A stretch of 64,000 nt of DNA from Nannocystis sp. (GTDB lineage: Bacteria; Myxococcota_A; Polyangia; Nannocystales; Nannocystaceae): NCBI GenBank assembly GCA_016712315.1, contig JADJRG010000022.1:930001-994000 (forward strand). Direction: 5' to 3'. Positions 15,007 to 24,286 of this stretch are shown piece after piece. Position numbers and translations under genes: made by a program. Below the pieces are notes generated by a model. That model saw only the letters and a list, made by a program, of their open reading frames with translations, had not been told where the DNA came from and searched no databases. Every line of letters begins with the position of its first letter. Position 1 is the stretch's first letter.

Positions 15007-16638
15007 ATGCAACTCCTGGCCTTCCTCCTGCTGATCGGCCCCCTGATCTTCATTCACGAGCTCGGTCACCTGCTCGCGGCCAAGCTCGTCAACGTCAAGG
15101 TGCTCCGCTTCTCGATCGGCTTCGGCCCCGCGCTCGCGCGCCTCCAGATCGGCGAGACCGAGCTCCGCTTCGCCCCGATCTTGCTAGGCGGCTACGTCAC
15201 GCTCTTGGGCCAGGGCCTCGAGGAGGAGATCCCCCCGCAAGACGCCGATCGAGCCCTCCGTAGCAAGCCTCTCTGGGCTCGCTTCCTGGTCCTAGGAGCA
15301 GGTCCTCTCGCCAACCTCGCGCTCCCGTTCGCCCTCTACTTCGCCTTCTTCCTCGGCCACACCGTCGTCGGCCCGCCGGTGCTCGGCACCATCCTCGACG
15401 ACTCCGCCGCCGCCACCGCGGAGCTCCGAGCCGGCGATCGAGTCGTGATGATCGACGGCGACGACGTCCGATCCTGGCGAGAGATGCAGGCGCACGTCCG
15501 CGCCGCGCCTGAGCGCGAGCTCCGCTTCCAGATCGATCGCGGCGGCCAACGCTTCGATCGCTTCGTCACGCCACGGCGCACGGTCGACACCTCTGCGCTC
15601 GGCGAGGCGAGCCCGCGCGGCCTGCTCGGGGTGTACCCATGGTTCTACGCCCCGCAGATCGGCGTCATCGATCCCAGCTCACCCGCCTACGCTGAGGGCC
15701 TGCGCACCGGCGACATCGTCACCTCGATCAACGGCGAACCCGTCGACACCGTTGAGGATCTAGAACGCGAGCTCACCAAGACCCGTGACACCTCGCTTCG
15801 CCTCACCTACCTGCGGGCGACCCCATCCCCCGCGCCACTCGGCACCTTCCTCTGGTACGAGTCGAGGCACGCACGCCTGCGCCCACGCGCCGAGGCGGGC
15901 TTCTCGACGGGCCTCTTGACCGCCAACACCTTCGTCCGCGCCGTCCACCCCGACTCGCCCGCCGCACGCGCGGGGATCCGCCCCGGAGATCGAGTCCTCG
16001 CCGTCGAAGGCCGACCGATGTCCCGCTGGGAGACCCTCGCCGTCGCCCTCGATCGCCGAGGAGAGCGACCGATCCGCCTCACGGTGCAGTCACCCGGGAG
16101 CCCTCCGCGCGAGATCGACCTGACCCAAGAGACACGCGTGTGGCGCGACATCTACCGCCAGGAGCGCAGCTACTTGTGGCTCGGGGCCGAGCCCTACACC
16201 GCGCGTGAGCTGCCGAGCCCTGAGCCGATCCGCGGCCGCTTCACCTACGCCGCCCGCTCCGCCGCTGAGGAGACCGTCGGCATGCTCCGGCTGATGTGGA
16301 CCAGCATCCAGCAGCTCCTCACCTTTCAGCGCGGCGTCGATGAGCTCAGCTCGGTCGTCGGGATCTTTAACATCGCCGGCACCGCCGCCGAGCAGGGCCC
16401 AGGCGACTTCCTCCTGCTGATGGCGCTGATCAGCATGAACATCGGCCTCGTCAACCTCCTCCCGATCCCCATCCTCGACGGCGGCCACCTCATGTTCTAC
16501 ACGCTCGAGGCGGTGCGTCGACGCCCGCTCAGCCAGCGCGCGCGAGAGATCGCCAGCGCGATCGGCCTCGTCATCATCCTCGCCCTCCTCCTCATCGCCC
16601 TCCGCAACGACGTCGTCCGCTTCTGGCTCACCCCCTGA
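15007..16638 (+). CDS. rseP: RseP-like site-2 metalloprotease with three PDZ domains
   Basis: A 543-residue intramembrane zinc protease of family M50. HELGH (residues 17-21) in the first membrane helix and LPIPILDGGHL in a C-terminal helix provide the zinc ligands and catalytic Glu. Between them lie three PDZ-like repeats (about 125-190, 215-270 and 310-375), each with a variant of AGDRVVMIDG; Escherichia coli RseP has two. C-terminal membrane helices follow. The enzyme cleaves membrane-bound anti-sigma factors or signal peptides in regulated intramembrane proteolysis. tsaB starts 16 bases later in the same direction. No BamA or CdsA neighbour of the usual rseP cluster is adjacent here. Confidence 0.92.
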   Translation: MQLLAFLLLIGPLIFIHELGHLLAAKLVNVKVLRFSIGFGPALARLQIGETELRFAPILLGGYVTLLGQGLEEEIPPQDADRALRSKPLWARFLVLGAGPLANLALPFALYFAFFLGHTVVGPPVLGTILDDSAAATAELRAGDRVVMIDGDDVRSWREMQAHVRAAPERELRFQIDRGGQRFDRFVTPRRTVDTSALGEASPRGLLGVYPWFYAPQIGVIDPSSPAYAEGLRTGDIVTSINGEPVDTVEDLERELTKTRDTSLRLTYLRATPSPAPLGTFLWYESRHARLRPRAEAGFSTGLLTANTFVRAVHPDSPAARAGIRPGDRVLAVEGRPMSRWETLAVALDRRGERPIRLTVQSPGSPPREIDLTQETRVWRDIYRQERSYLWLGAEPYTARELPSPEPIRGRFTYAARSAAEETVGMLRLMWTSIQQLLTFQRGVDELSSVVGIFNIAGTAAEQGPGDFLLLMALISMNIGLVNLLPIPILDGGHLMFYTLEAVRRRPLSQRAREIASAIGLVIILALLLIALRNDVVRFWLTP

Positions 16639-16653
16639 GCGCCCCACACCAAC

Positions 16654-17421
16654 ATGTCAACCCGCACGATCCTCGCATTCGACGCCTCCACGCCGCGGAC
16701 CGCGATCGCCCTCGGCGTCCTCGACCTTGAGCGCGGCGAGGCCACGCAGCTCGCTGGCGTCGACGTGCTCGACGACGCTAGTCAAGCCTCGACCTGGCTC
16801 GTCGACCAGATCATGGCCACCCTCGCCAGCGCCAAGATCCAGGGCCGCGCCCTCGACCTCATCGTCTGCGGCGTCGGCCCAGGCACATTCACTGGCGCGC
16901 GCGTCGCAGTCGCGACGGCGAAGGGCCTCGCGCTCGGCCTCGACCGCCCTGTCCTCCCCCTCTCGACCCTCGCCGCCGTCGCCGCGTCTCAACCACGACG
17001 CGGCGCGATCGTCGCGACCCTCGACGCCCGCCGCGGTGAGCTCTACGCCGCGCGCTTCGACGTTGAGCCCGAACCAGCGGCCATGAGCGGCCTGCACGTC
17101 CGTCGCCGCAGCCAAGACACAGTCGTCGCCGCCGCCGATCTGCTCGCCGAGATCGCCCAACTCGCCGCCGCGCCGACCATCGTCGGTACGGGCGTCCACG
17201 TGATCGCCGCGGCCCTCGCCGGATCCCAGTCACCGACGCCCGCACTCCTCCCCCTCGACGGGGTCCACGCCGCGGGCCTCTGGCAGGCCACCTGTGACGC
17301 CTTCGCCGCGGGCGTGTCCCTCCACCCGCGCGAGCTCGACGCTGTCTATCTGCGCGGCTCGTACGCCGAGCTCGGCGTCAATCGCCCCAAGCGCCCCTTC
17401 GTCCCGAGCCCCTTCGCGTGA
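16654..17421 (+). CDS. tsaB: tRNA threonylcarbamoyladenosine synthesis protein TsaB
   Basis: A 255-residue ASKHA-fold protein needed, with TsaD and TsaE, to place threonylcarbamoyl on A37 of ANN-decoding tRNAs. ILAFDASTPRTAIAL is the phosphate-1 strand, GVGPGTFTGARVAVATAKGLA is the family signature, and TLDARRGELYAARF is the next conserved strand. The C-terminal domain is shorter than that of TsaD and lacks the His-rich metal site, as expected for TsaB. It begins 16 bases after rseP and ends 3 bases before the convergent VIT/VWA gene. Confidence 0.93.
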   Translation: MSTRTILAFDASTPRTAIALGVLDLERGEATQLAGVDVLDDASQASTWLVDQIMATLASAKIQGRALDLIVCGVGPGTFTGARVAVATAKGLALGLDRPVLPLSTLAAVAASQPRRGAIVATLDARRGELYAARFDVEPEPAAMSGLHVRRRSQDTVVAAADLLAEIAQLAAAPTIVGTGVHVIAAALAGSQSPTPALLPLDGVHAAGLWQATCDAFAAGVSLHPRELDAVYLRGSYAELGVNRPKRPFVPSPFA

Positions 17422-17424
17422 GCT

Positions 17425-20400
17425 TCAACGCGCCGCCAATGGCCCGTCGAGCGTCCCAAGATCCAGCTTCGCGTCGCCGCGTTGGACGATGAACGGCCGC
17501 TGATCGAAGCGAAGCCGGCCCGCCCCGTCATGCTCGATGATCTCGAGCTTTCCCATCCCGTAGCCCAGCGGATCGTCCACCGCGAGCGGGTAGAAGATCT
17601 TCAGGTTGTACGGGTATGCCGCCGCGATCCCATCGATCACGAACGCCTCCACGCCGAAGCCCTCCTTCACGTCCCCGTACAGCTTGCCGCCGCTCGTCAG
17701 CGCGGGCTGCCCGTGGAACGCCGGCTGCCCGTCACCGTCGCGGACGTGCAGATCGACGTCGCTGAGCGCCGTATCCCAGCTCAGCACGAAGCGCAGCGAC
17801 GGCGTCGTCGCCAGAGCGATCCCTTGGACCTCCAGCGCTGCCATAATAAATTCATGATCACCCGGTCGCGCCCGCAGCCAAGCCGCCGCCGCGAGCCCGA
17901 TGTCATCATAGAGCACGTCCGCGATCGCCCGCGTCTCTGCGCGCGCCGCGGCCCACGCGAAGCCCGCGACCAACGTATCGAACGCCTCCCGATAGTAGCT
18001 CGCCCGCAGCAGCGCGTAGCCGAGGAGGCGGTGCGCTGACGGTGAGCCTGACTGCCGACGAATCGCCCGGCCATAGCTATCCAGCACCAAGTGCCGCGTC
18101 GCGCTCCCCAGCCGCTCCAGCCGCTCTCCAGCGAGTCGCTGCATCTCTGGCCGCGTCGGGAACAGATCGAGGATCGATCCATACGCCCGCGCCGCTTGAT
18201 CCACGAGACCGATCGCCTCGAACGCCTCACCCAACGCCAGCAGCGCGCGCACATCCGCCGGCTCATCGGCGCGCCAGTCGCGAGCGAGGCGCAGCGCCTC
18301 AGCGTGCACGCCTCGGCGCAGCGTCTCCATAATCGCCAGATACAGCCCCTCGTATGCCTCTTCGGGTCGCCACCGCGGGCCGAGCTCGGGCTTCACCGCC
18401 GCAGCGGCCTGCCGCTGCTCCTCGCCGGGCCAACGACGCCCGCTCTTCGACTCCGTGAGCCACGACGGGCGCGGCTCCGCGGCGGGTCGTGGCGCCCGCC
18501 TCGCCTCCGTCGCCGAGGCCCAAGGCTGCGCTGGATTCTCCGTCGCGGCGCCGACCTGCTCGCTCCGGCCGCTCGTCAGCGGGCTCACCGGCACCGGCTC
18601 GATCGCCGGCTCCGGCGCGAGCGCGTGCGCCCGACCGCGGGCCGCCACGCGCGCCCGCTCGTACACCTCCACCCGATCCCCGCCGAACGCCAGCAGCGAC
18701 GGCGGATCCGCCTCATCGAGGCCGAAGCGCCGGTAGTCGTCGGCCCGCCCCAGCATCGCCAGAGCGGTCGAGCCGTTCAGGATCCGGTGACGCGTCGACC
18801 ACTCGCTGATCCGCCGCCGCCAGATCGCGCAGAGCTCGGCGGTCGCCGGATCACAGCTCTGCACCTGCTCGCCCATCCAGCCGACATAAGCCGCCGTCCA
18901 CGCGTCCCGCAGCAGCGACGATGACGACGCGCGCGTCGCGGAGATCTCGATCGGCGGCGGCGCGTGTGGTCCTTCGACCAGCACCTGCAGCGGCCCCGCC
19001 GCGAGATCCTCGCCGAGCTCCGCGAAGACCAGCACTGTGTCGTCCGCCTGCACCGAGTCCACGAGGCTGGGGAACACCCACTCGCTGCCGGGCACCGCGA
19101 TCGTGATCCCCGAGTGGACCTCGCGCGCCAGCTTGCGCGCGCTCACCTCGGCCGAGAGATCGCCGCGCAGCACCAGCCCCTCGCTCGCCAGCGCGCCGCT
19201 GCGGGTCAAGGCTTGGAGCAGGCGCGGCTGGTGGATCCCACCCATCGTGATCGCGTCGATCCTCCGGATCCCCGCCTTCGCTAGCAGCCCCAGCTCCGCC
19301 CGCAGCGCCTCCACGCTGCCGGCGCCCGAGGTCACCACGGCGTCGGTCATCAGCACCAGACGTTCGCCGACCGCGCGCCGCGACGCGACGTAGCGCAGCG
19401 CCTCCACCAAATTGGACGCCCCCAGCGCTCCTCGCCGCCGAATCGCCGCGATCGCGGCCTCATCAAACTCCGCCGCGCTCCCCTCGAAGATCGCCTCGAC
19501 GCCCTGGTCAAAGCAGAGCACCCGGAGCCGCCGCTCCGTCGGGCTCTCCTCGCGCATCGCGGCGATGAGCCCCGCCAGACGCTCGAGGTTCCGTTCGAAG
19601 TCCAGCGCCTGGGACGCGCTCGTATCGAAGAGGATCGTGAGATCCTCGAGCGGATCGCTGTGGTCATGCGGGACAGGCCGGATCCGCGCCACGAACATGT
19701 TCTCATGACGAAGACCGAGCGAACGGACCCCGCTCTGGACCAGCAGATCAGCCGCGGGCGCGCTCGCCTCCTCGCGGCGGAGGAAGAGCTGCCGACCGTC
19801 CGCGAGGCGCCGCAGCTCGCCGACTCCTGCGGGCAGCACCAGCTCGCGACCGTAGATCCTGAGGTCGAGCTCATCCATCCGCGGGAGCCCGGCCAGGGCG
19901 ACCCGATAGGGCCGCTCGCGGCCGCCCAAGTGCTCGACGTACGAGACGACCAGCCGGGTCGTTCCCTGCCGGATCCGCAGGTCACGCGCGACGAAGCGAT
20001 CGCCGAACGAAGCCGCCGACGCCAACGCCGGCTCACGCTCGCCGCTCACCAGCGCGTCATAAGCGTCGCGGCGCGGCACCACCTCGGCCTCATCCCAATC
20101 GCCGTCTTGAAAGATCGCGAAGCGGGTCACCCTCGCGCCTGCTGGCAGCGTCAACGACAGCGCCGCCGCGAGCGCGCGCCCCTCGGAGTTCGCGAAGACC
20201 ATGTCCAGCTCGGTGAACGCGATCAGCTCATCGAGCTGCGCGCGCACCGTCAGGCGTCGGAGCTGCAGCGGCGTCCCGTCCTCAGCCGTCATCGAGATCG
20301 GCGACGGACCGCGCCTCGCTGGCGACGCCACGTCGCCATGATCGGACGACGCACGTTCACCCGAAGGCGCCGCGCAGGCGCACAACATCAGCGCCGCGAG

Positions 20401-20430
20401 CGCCCCGCCGAACGCCGCTCGGCGCCGCAT
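17425..20430 (-). CDS. VIT/VWA-domain lipoprotein with DUF2135-like C-terminus
   Basis: A 1001-residue secreted lipoprotein (signal ending in MLCAC). In order: a VIT domain (about 45-165), a von Willebrand A domain (about 230-420) with the metal-ion motif DTSAS in ILFDTSAS, a linker of low complexity, helical TPR-like repeats (about 690-860), and a C-terminal beta domain (SWDTALSDVDLHVRDG onward) resembling DUF2135. The start at 20428-20430 gives a lipoprotein signal; an upstream TTG/GTG-type start at 20475 would add 15 basic residues. It follows the NtrY-like kinase gene by 183 bases. The architecture suggests a large surface protein for metal-dependent protein contacts; the partner is unknown. 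Confidence 0.82.
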   Translation of the reverse strand: MRRRAAFGGALAALMLCACAAPSGERASSDHGDVASPARRGPSPISMTAEDGTPLQLRRLTVRAQLDELIAFTELDMVFANSEGRALAAALSLTLPAGARVTRFAIFQDGDWDEAEVVPRRDAYDALVSGEREPALASAASFGDRFVARDLRIRQGTTRLVVSYVEHLGGRERPYRVALAGLPRMDELDLRIYGRELVLPAGVGELRRLADGRQLFLRREEASAPAADLLVQSGVRSLGLRHENMFVARIRPVPHDHSDPLEDLTILFDTSASQALDFERNLERLAGLIAAMREESPTERRLRVLCFDQGVEAIFEGSAAEFDEAAIAAIRRRGALGASNLVEALRYVASRRAVGERLVLMTDAVVTSGAGSVEALRAELGLLAKAGIRRIDAITMGGIHQPRLLQALTRSGALASEGLVLRGDLSAEVSARKLAREVHSGITIAVPGSEWVFPSLVDSVQADDTVLVFAELGEDLAAGPLQVLVEGPHAPPPIEISATRASSSSLLRDAWTAAYVGWMGEQVQSCDPATAELCAIWRRRISEWSTRHRILNGSTALAMLGRADDYRRFGLDEADPPSLLAFGGDRVEVYERARVAARGRAHALAPEPAIEPVPVSPLTSGRSEQVGAATENPAQPWASATEARRAPRPAAEPRPSWLTESKSGRRWPGEEQRQAAAAVKPELGPRWRPEEAYEGLYLAIMETLRRGVHAEALRLARDWRADEPADVRALLALGEAFEAIGLVDQAARAYGSILDLFPTRPEMQRLAGERLERLGSATRHLVLDSYGRAIRRQSGSPSAHRLLGYALLRASYYREAFDTLVAGFAWAAARAETRAIADVLYDDIGLAAAAWLRARPGDHEFIMAALEVQGIALATTPSLRFVLSWDTALSDVDLHVRDGDGQPAFHGQPALTSGGKLYGDVKEGFGVEAFVIDGIAAAYPYNLKIFYPLAVDDPLGYGMGKLEIIEHDGAGRLRFDQRPFIVQRGDAKLDLGTLDGPLAAR

Positions 20431-20613
20431 CGCTCGGCTACGCTTACGCACCCTCCGCGTCGCGCTTGAAAGCACAGACTACCGTCGCACACCGCCGTAG
20501 CGCGCGCAACAGAGTCACCCGGCCGCGACCACCCTCGCGCGCGTCGCGGGCCCGCCAGCCGAAGCGCGCCCGCGGCGCGGGCGTCGTCATTCGCGGCGGC
20601 GCGAGCGACGATC

Positions 20614-22194
20614 TCAAGCGGCGCTCCGCCGCGCCAGGCGCAGCACGATCGCCGCGCCGCCCAGGGAGCTCACCGCCACACGCGCCTCGCCGCCCAGGTC
20701 CAGCGCGATCTTCTTGACGATCGCCAGGCCCAACCCGCTGCCGCCGCGCCGCGACGAGACATAGGGCTCAAAGACCCGCTCCCACATCTCTACCGGGATC
20801 CCCGGCCCATTGTCCTCCACCCACACCTCGACCATCCCTGCGAGATCGTCAACGCGCGCCGAGATCCGCACGTGCAGCGGCCCCTCGTCCGCCTCACGCC
20901 GCGAGAGGACCGCGTTCTCCACCAAGTTCACCAGGCACTGCTTGAGGAGCTGCCGATCGCCGACCACCTCGATGGTCACGGGCGGCGCGATGACCTCGAG
21001 CGTATCGCTCCCCGATTCGGTGAGGTGGCCATAGGCGCGCGTGAATTCCTCGAAGAGCCGAGCGAGCTCCACCGGCTCGGGCCGCGCCTCTGGGACCTTC
21101 GCGAAGCTCGAGAAGGTCGCCACCATCCGTCGCAGCCCTTCGACCTCATCTTCGACGATCTCCGCCGAAGCGGCGAGCATTCGGCTGAACTCCGGCGAGG
21201 CCTGAGGGTCCTTCTCACGCAGCTGCTGCACCGCCAGCAGGATCGGCGTCAGCGGGTTCTTGATCTCGTGCGCGATCCGGCGGGCCACATCTTGCCAAGC
21301 CGAGACCCGCTGCAGGTACGCGAGCTTGCGCTGGGCCGCGTCGAGCTGCTCGAGCATCTGATTGAACGCCGCGCCGAGCTGCCCCATCTCGTCGTCGGCG
21401 CGCGCGCGGGCCCGGACCTCACGATCACCCGCCGCGACCGCGCGGATCACCGCGCTGAGCTGGGACACCCGACGCGTGGTCGCGCGCGCCATCCAGGACC
21501 CCGCGATGAAGGCGATCATCAACACCAACGCGCTCGCCGCCGCCATCGCTCGCGTCACCGCCGCGTCGAGCGTCGCGTAGTCGACCGTTCGCGCGCCGAC
21601 GCTCACCAACCCCGACTCGCGGCGCAGCGCCTCCAGCGCCTCGTGTCGGCGCTCCACCGCCGGATCCATCGCGAACACCGCCGCCAACGCGAGCGACGCC
21701 GCCTCATCCTCACGGCGCGGCAGCGCTGAGCGCCCTGGAACCCAGATCCACGCGCCCCCGTCCTCCGGCAGCGCCGACTCGCGCTCACGCCTCGCGAGCG
21801 GCGCCTCACCGCGGCGCACCTCGAGGCTCACCAGATCCGCCTCACGAGCGAAGATCTCGTCGACCAAGCCCGGCACCGTCGCCCCCCCGCCGCGGCTCAC
21901 CGCAGCGTCGAGCTCCCGCAAGAGAGCCCCGCTACGAGCCTCATAGGTCGCCTTCCGAGCCTCGACCAGATCGCTGTAATACGACGCGGCGATCTCGACC
22001 ACCAGCTCGCTGCGCGTGACCGTCGCGCCGACGATCCCTTCAAAGGTCCCGACCGTCAGCTCCACCAAGTACGCCGACGCGCCGACGCACAGCACCCCGA
22101 GGAGCGCCAGCGCCGCGATCACCCGCGACTCGAGTCGACCCCACCACGGGATCTTGGGCAGCGGCGCGCCGGCTGGATCGTCGTTGTGGGTCAT
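20614..22194 (-). CDS. NtrY-like membrane sensor histidine kinase
   Basis: A 526-residue kinase with two membrane helices (about 24-45 and 222-243) flanking a periplasmic sensor region, a HAMP domain (about 245-297), the phospho-acceptor His in RRIAHEIKNPL, and an intact ATPase domain: N box LVENAVLSR, G1 VEDNGPGIP, G2 GSGLGLAIVKKI. The ATG overlaps the stop of the DUF4390-like gene as ATGA. No response regulator accompanies it, so it is an orphan kinase. The same DUF4390-ntrY order is known in Betaproteobacteria, where NtrX follows; here the next gene is the VIT/VWA lipoprotein instead. Confidence 0.92.
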   Translation of the reverse strand: MTHNDDPAGAPLPKIPWWGRLESRVIAALALLGVLCVGASAYLVELTVGTFEGIVGATVTRSELVVEIAASYYSDLVEARKATYEARSGALLRELDAAVSRGGGATVPGLVDEIFAREADLVSLEVRRGEAPLARRERESALPEDGGAWIWVPGRSALPRREDEAASLALAAVFAMDPAVERRHEALEALRRESGLVSVGARTVDYATLDAAVTRAMAAASALVLMIAFIAGSWMARATTRRVSQLSAVIRAVAAGDREVRARARADDEMGQLGAAFNQMLEQLDAAQRKLAYLQRVSAWQDVARRIAHEIKNPLTPILLAVQQLREKDPQASPEFSRMLAASAEIVEDEVEGLRRMVATFSSFAKVPEARPEPVELARLFEEFTRAYGHLTESGSDTLEVIAPPVTIEVVGDRQLLKQCLVNLVENAVLSRREADEGPLHVRISARVDDLAGMVEVWVEDNGPGIPVEMWERVFEPYVSSRRGGSGLGLAIVKKIALDLGGEARVAVSSLGGAAIVLRLARRSAA

Positions 22195-22829
22195 CGTCTC
22201 ACCAAGTAGAACGCTGGCGCGGTGCGGATCCCAACCGTCTTCTCCGCGGTCGGAGCGTCGCTGACAAAGATCCCGATCCAGCGCGAGAACACCGCGAGAT
22301 CGCGCCCCTGCGCCCGATCACCCGCGCCTGTCCCCTCGAGCGCCCCCGCGGCGATCGGGTTTCGCTGCGCCAACACCGTCACGAAGTAGGTCGCCTGCGG
22401 CCCTCGCTCGAGCGCGTCGGCGTCGGCGACGCGCAGGCGCTCCAGCGACGTCGCCCGCGCCACCGCGTCATCACGAGAGGCGAAGCTCGCCGTGATCGGG
22501 CTCGACTCATCGTCACGGATCACCACGGTGAAGCGCTCCTTCCACGGGTTCCACTGGAGCTTCACCACCCGTCGTCGACTCACCAGCGGTCGCCCGCCGC
22601 CGCTGCGGTAGAGCGCCACCTCGAACACGAGCGTCGTCGCGAAGCCCGACTCCAGCGCGCGGATCACCTCACCGTCGCGGACCGGCAGCAGCTCGGGCGT
22701 CGCCACCGTCATCAGCACGCCGCCGCCTGCCTCCACGAAGTCGGCCCTTCGCGCGCGCAGCAGCTCGCGGCCGCCGATCGCCAGCGCGGGCAACGACAAG
22801 CCCGCCACCAGCAGCGCGCGTCGCCTCAC
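22191..22829 (-). CDS. DUF4390-like exported protein
   Basis: A 212-residue protein with an N-terminal RRR followed by a hydrophobic segment, then a predicted beta-rich domain (VIRALESGFATTLVFEVALYR, then VVKLQWNPWKERFTVV) with the layout of DUF4390 proteins. These are found next to NtrY kinases in other Proteobacteria and have no established function. The GTG at 22827-22829 overlaps the previous stop (GTGA) and the stop overlaps the kinase start (ATGA), so it is tied on both sides to the outer-membrane protein and the sensor. A periplasmic role in sensing is plausible but inferred from linkage. Confidence 0.75.
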   Translation of the reverse strand: MRRRALLVAGLSLPALAIGGRELLRARRADFVEAGGGVLMTVATPELLPVRDGEVIRALESGFATTLVFEVALYRSGGGRPLVSRRRVVKLQWNPWKERFTVVIRDDESSPITASFASRDDAVARATSLERLRVADADALERGPQATYFVTVLAQRNPIAAGALEGTGAGDRAQGRDLAVFSRWIGIFVSDAPTAEKTVGIRTAPAFYLVRR

Positions 22830-24286
22830 AGCGGCAGCCTCCGGGTCGCGTTACCGACCGACAGCTCGATCGTCCCCAGGGCCGTCTCGAGGCGCAGGCC
22901 GAGGCCGAGGTTCAAGCCCAACGGAGCCGCCCGCGCGCCGATCGATCGCCAACCCGCGCGCTCCGCCGCGTCACCGAGCAGCGAGTACACGCCGCTCGAC
23001 ACGAACACGTGCCCGCCCAGCAGCCCGCGCGGCAGCCCGCGGCGGAACAGCGGCCACACGTACTCGAGATCGCCGCGGAAGAAGAGCACCCCGAAGGCCC
23101 GCCCGGCGATCCCCGTCCCGAGCAGATCGAAGGCGCTGCGCGTCGAGTAGATCAAGCCCATCTCGCGGCCTGGTGCGAGATCGCTGAGGTCCCCGCCGTA
23201 AAACAGCTCAAATCGCGGTGCGGAGCCGGAAATTTGCCCGCCGAGCACGCTCGGGGTGATCCAGTGGCGCCACGGCAATCGGAACGTATATGCCCCGCCG
23301 CCGACCACCCGCACGTACTCGTACTCGGAGCCGATCATCGGCGAAGAGACGTGGATATCAAGGCCGAAGCGGCCCCCTTTGCCGAGCTGCGCCGCCTGCT
23401 CGCGGCCATCCCAGTCGAGCGACAGCCCCGCCGTCGTCAACCGCGAGATCCCCCCGTTAAGCGCCAGATCCACCCCTTCTGGCGCTTGTGTGTCGATCCG
23501 TTCGAAGCGGTAGTCCACCGCGAGCCGCAAGCTCGTCGTGATCGGGAAGGTACCGCCGACGATCCCGCCGACGCGTGAATAGTCGAGCGCGCGAAAGAGC
23601 CGCGGATCGGGGTCGCCTGGCGCCCCAGCGACCCGATATGGCTCGCTCGCCGAGAGCACATAGACCGTGCCCGCCAGCCCGAAGCGCGCCTCTGGGATCC
23701 GCGGCGCCTCGATGGAGAGGCGCAGCCCCTGCTGACGGCGGGCCTTCGCGATCTGCCGCGGCGGCGTCCCCCAGATCAACCCGCCGCCGACGTGGATCGC
23801 CCGCCCCAAGAAGTTGCGCTCGACCAGCTGGATCCCCCCGTGAAACGGCGTCATCAGCGACGATCCCAGGAAGAGCTCGCTCACGGTGAGGGACGCGCGC
23901 TCCTCGACGTCGACCACCAGCGTCACCGATGCCATGTCCTTTGGGTCAGGTACCAGACGAAGCGTCACCCGCGCGAAGTACCCGGTCGAGATCAACCGCG
24001 CGCGAGCCCGCTCGACCCGCGCGTCCTCCGGCCACAGCAACGTCGCGCCTGCGCTCAGCTCCTCGCTCGCCAGCGCGTCCATGACCTGGCGCTCGGACAC
24101 TTGCTCGAGGCCCACCGCCGAGATCGACCCGATCTTCAGCGTGCGCGAGGGACCCTCAGGCTCCGAGGCCGCCGCCTGGGCCGCGCTGGCCCCGCCCGCC
24201 GCTGACGTCGACGCCGACACGAACGCGAGCGCGCCGAAGCAGGTCCAAGCCGGGAAGACCCCTCGCAGACGGGCGGAGCGGATCAT
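22826..24286 (-). CDS. BamA/TamA-type outer-membrane barrel protein
   Basis: A 486-residue protein with a signal peptide (1-36), a POTRA-like domain (about 50-130: LKIGSISAVGLEQVSERQVMDAL then ARARLISTGYFARVTLRLV) and a C-terminal beta-barrel of the Omp85 type, with alternating short strands, GGGLIWGTPP-like turns and a final strand ending in Leu. It has only one clear POTRA domain, fewer than BamA (five) or TamA (three). The ATG overlaps the glmU-like stop as ATGA. It could be a secondary assembly or translocation factor rather than the essential BamA. Confidence 0.82.
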   Translation of the reverse strand: MIRSARLRGVFPAWTCFGALAFVSASTSAAGGASAAQAAASEPEGPSRTLKIGSISAVGLEQVSERQVMDALASEELSAGATLLWPEDARVERARARLISTGYFARVTLRLVPDPKDMASVTLVVDVEERASLTVSELFLGSSLMTPFHGGIQLVERNFLGRAIHVGGGLIWGTPPRQIAKARRQQGLRLSIEAPRIPEARFGLAGTVYVLSASEPYRVAGAPGDPDPRLFRALDYSRVGGIVGGTFPITTSLRLAVDYRFERIDTQAPEGVDLALNGGISRLTTAGLSLDWDGREQAAQLGKGGRFGLDIHVSSPMIGSEYEYVRVVGGGAYTFRLPWRHWITPSVLGGQISGSAPRFELFYGGDLSDLAPGREMGLIYSTRSAFDLLGTGIAGRAFGVLFFRGDLEYVWPLFRRGLPRGLLGGHVFVSSGVYSLLGDAAERAGWRSIGARAAPLGLNLGLGLRLETALGTIELSVGNATRRLPL

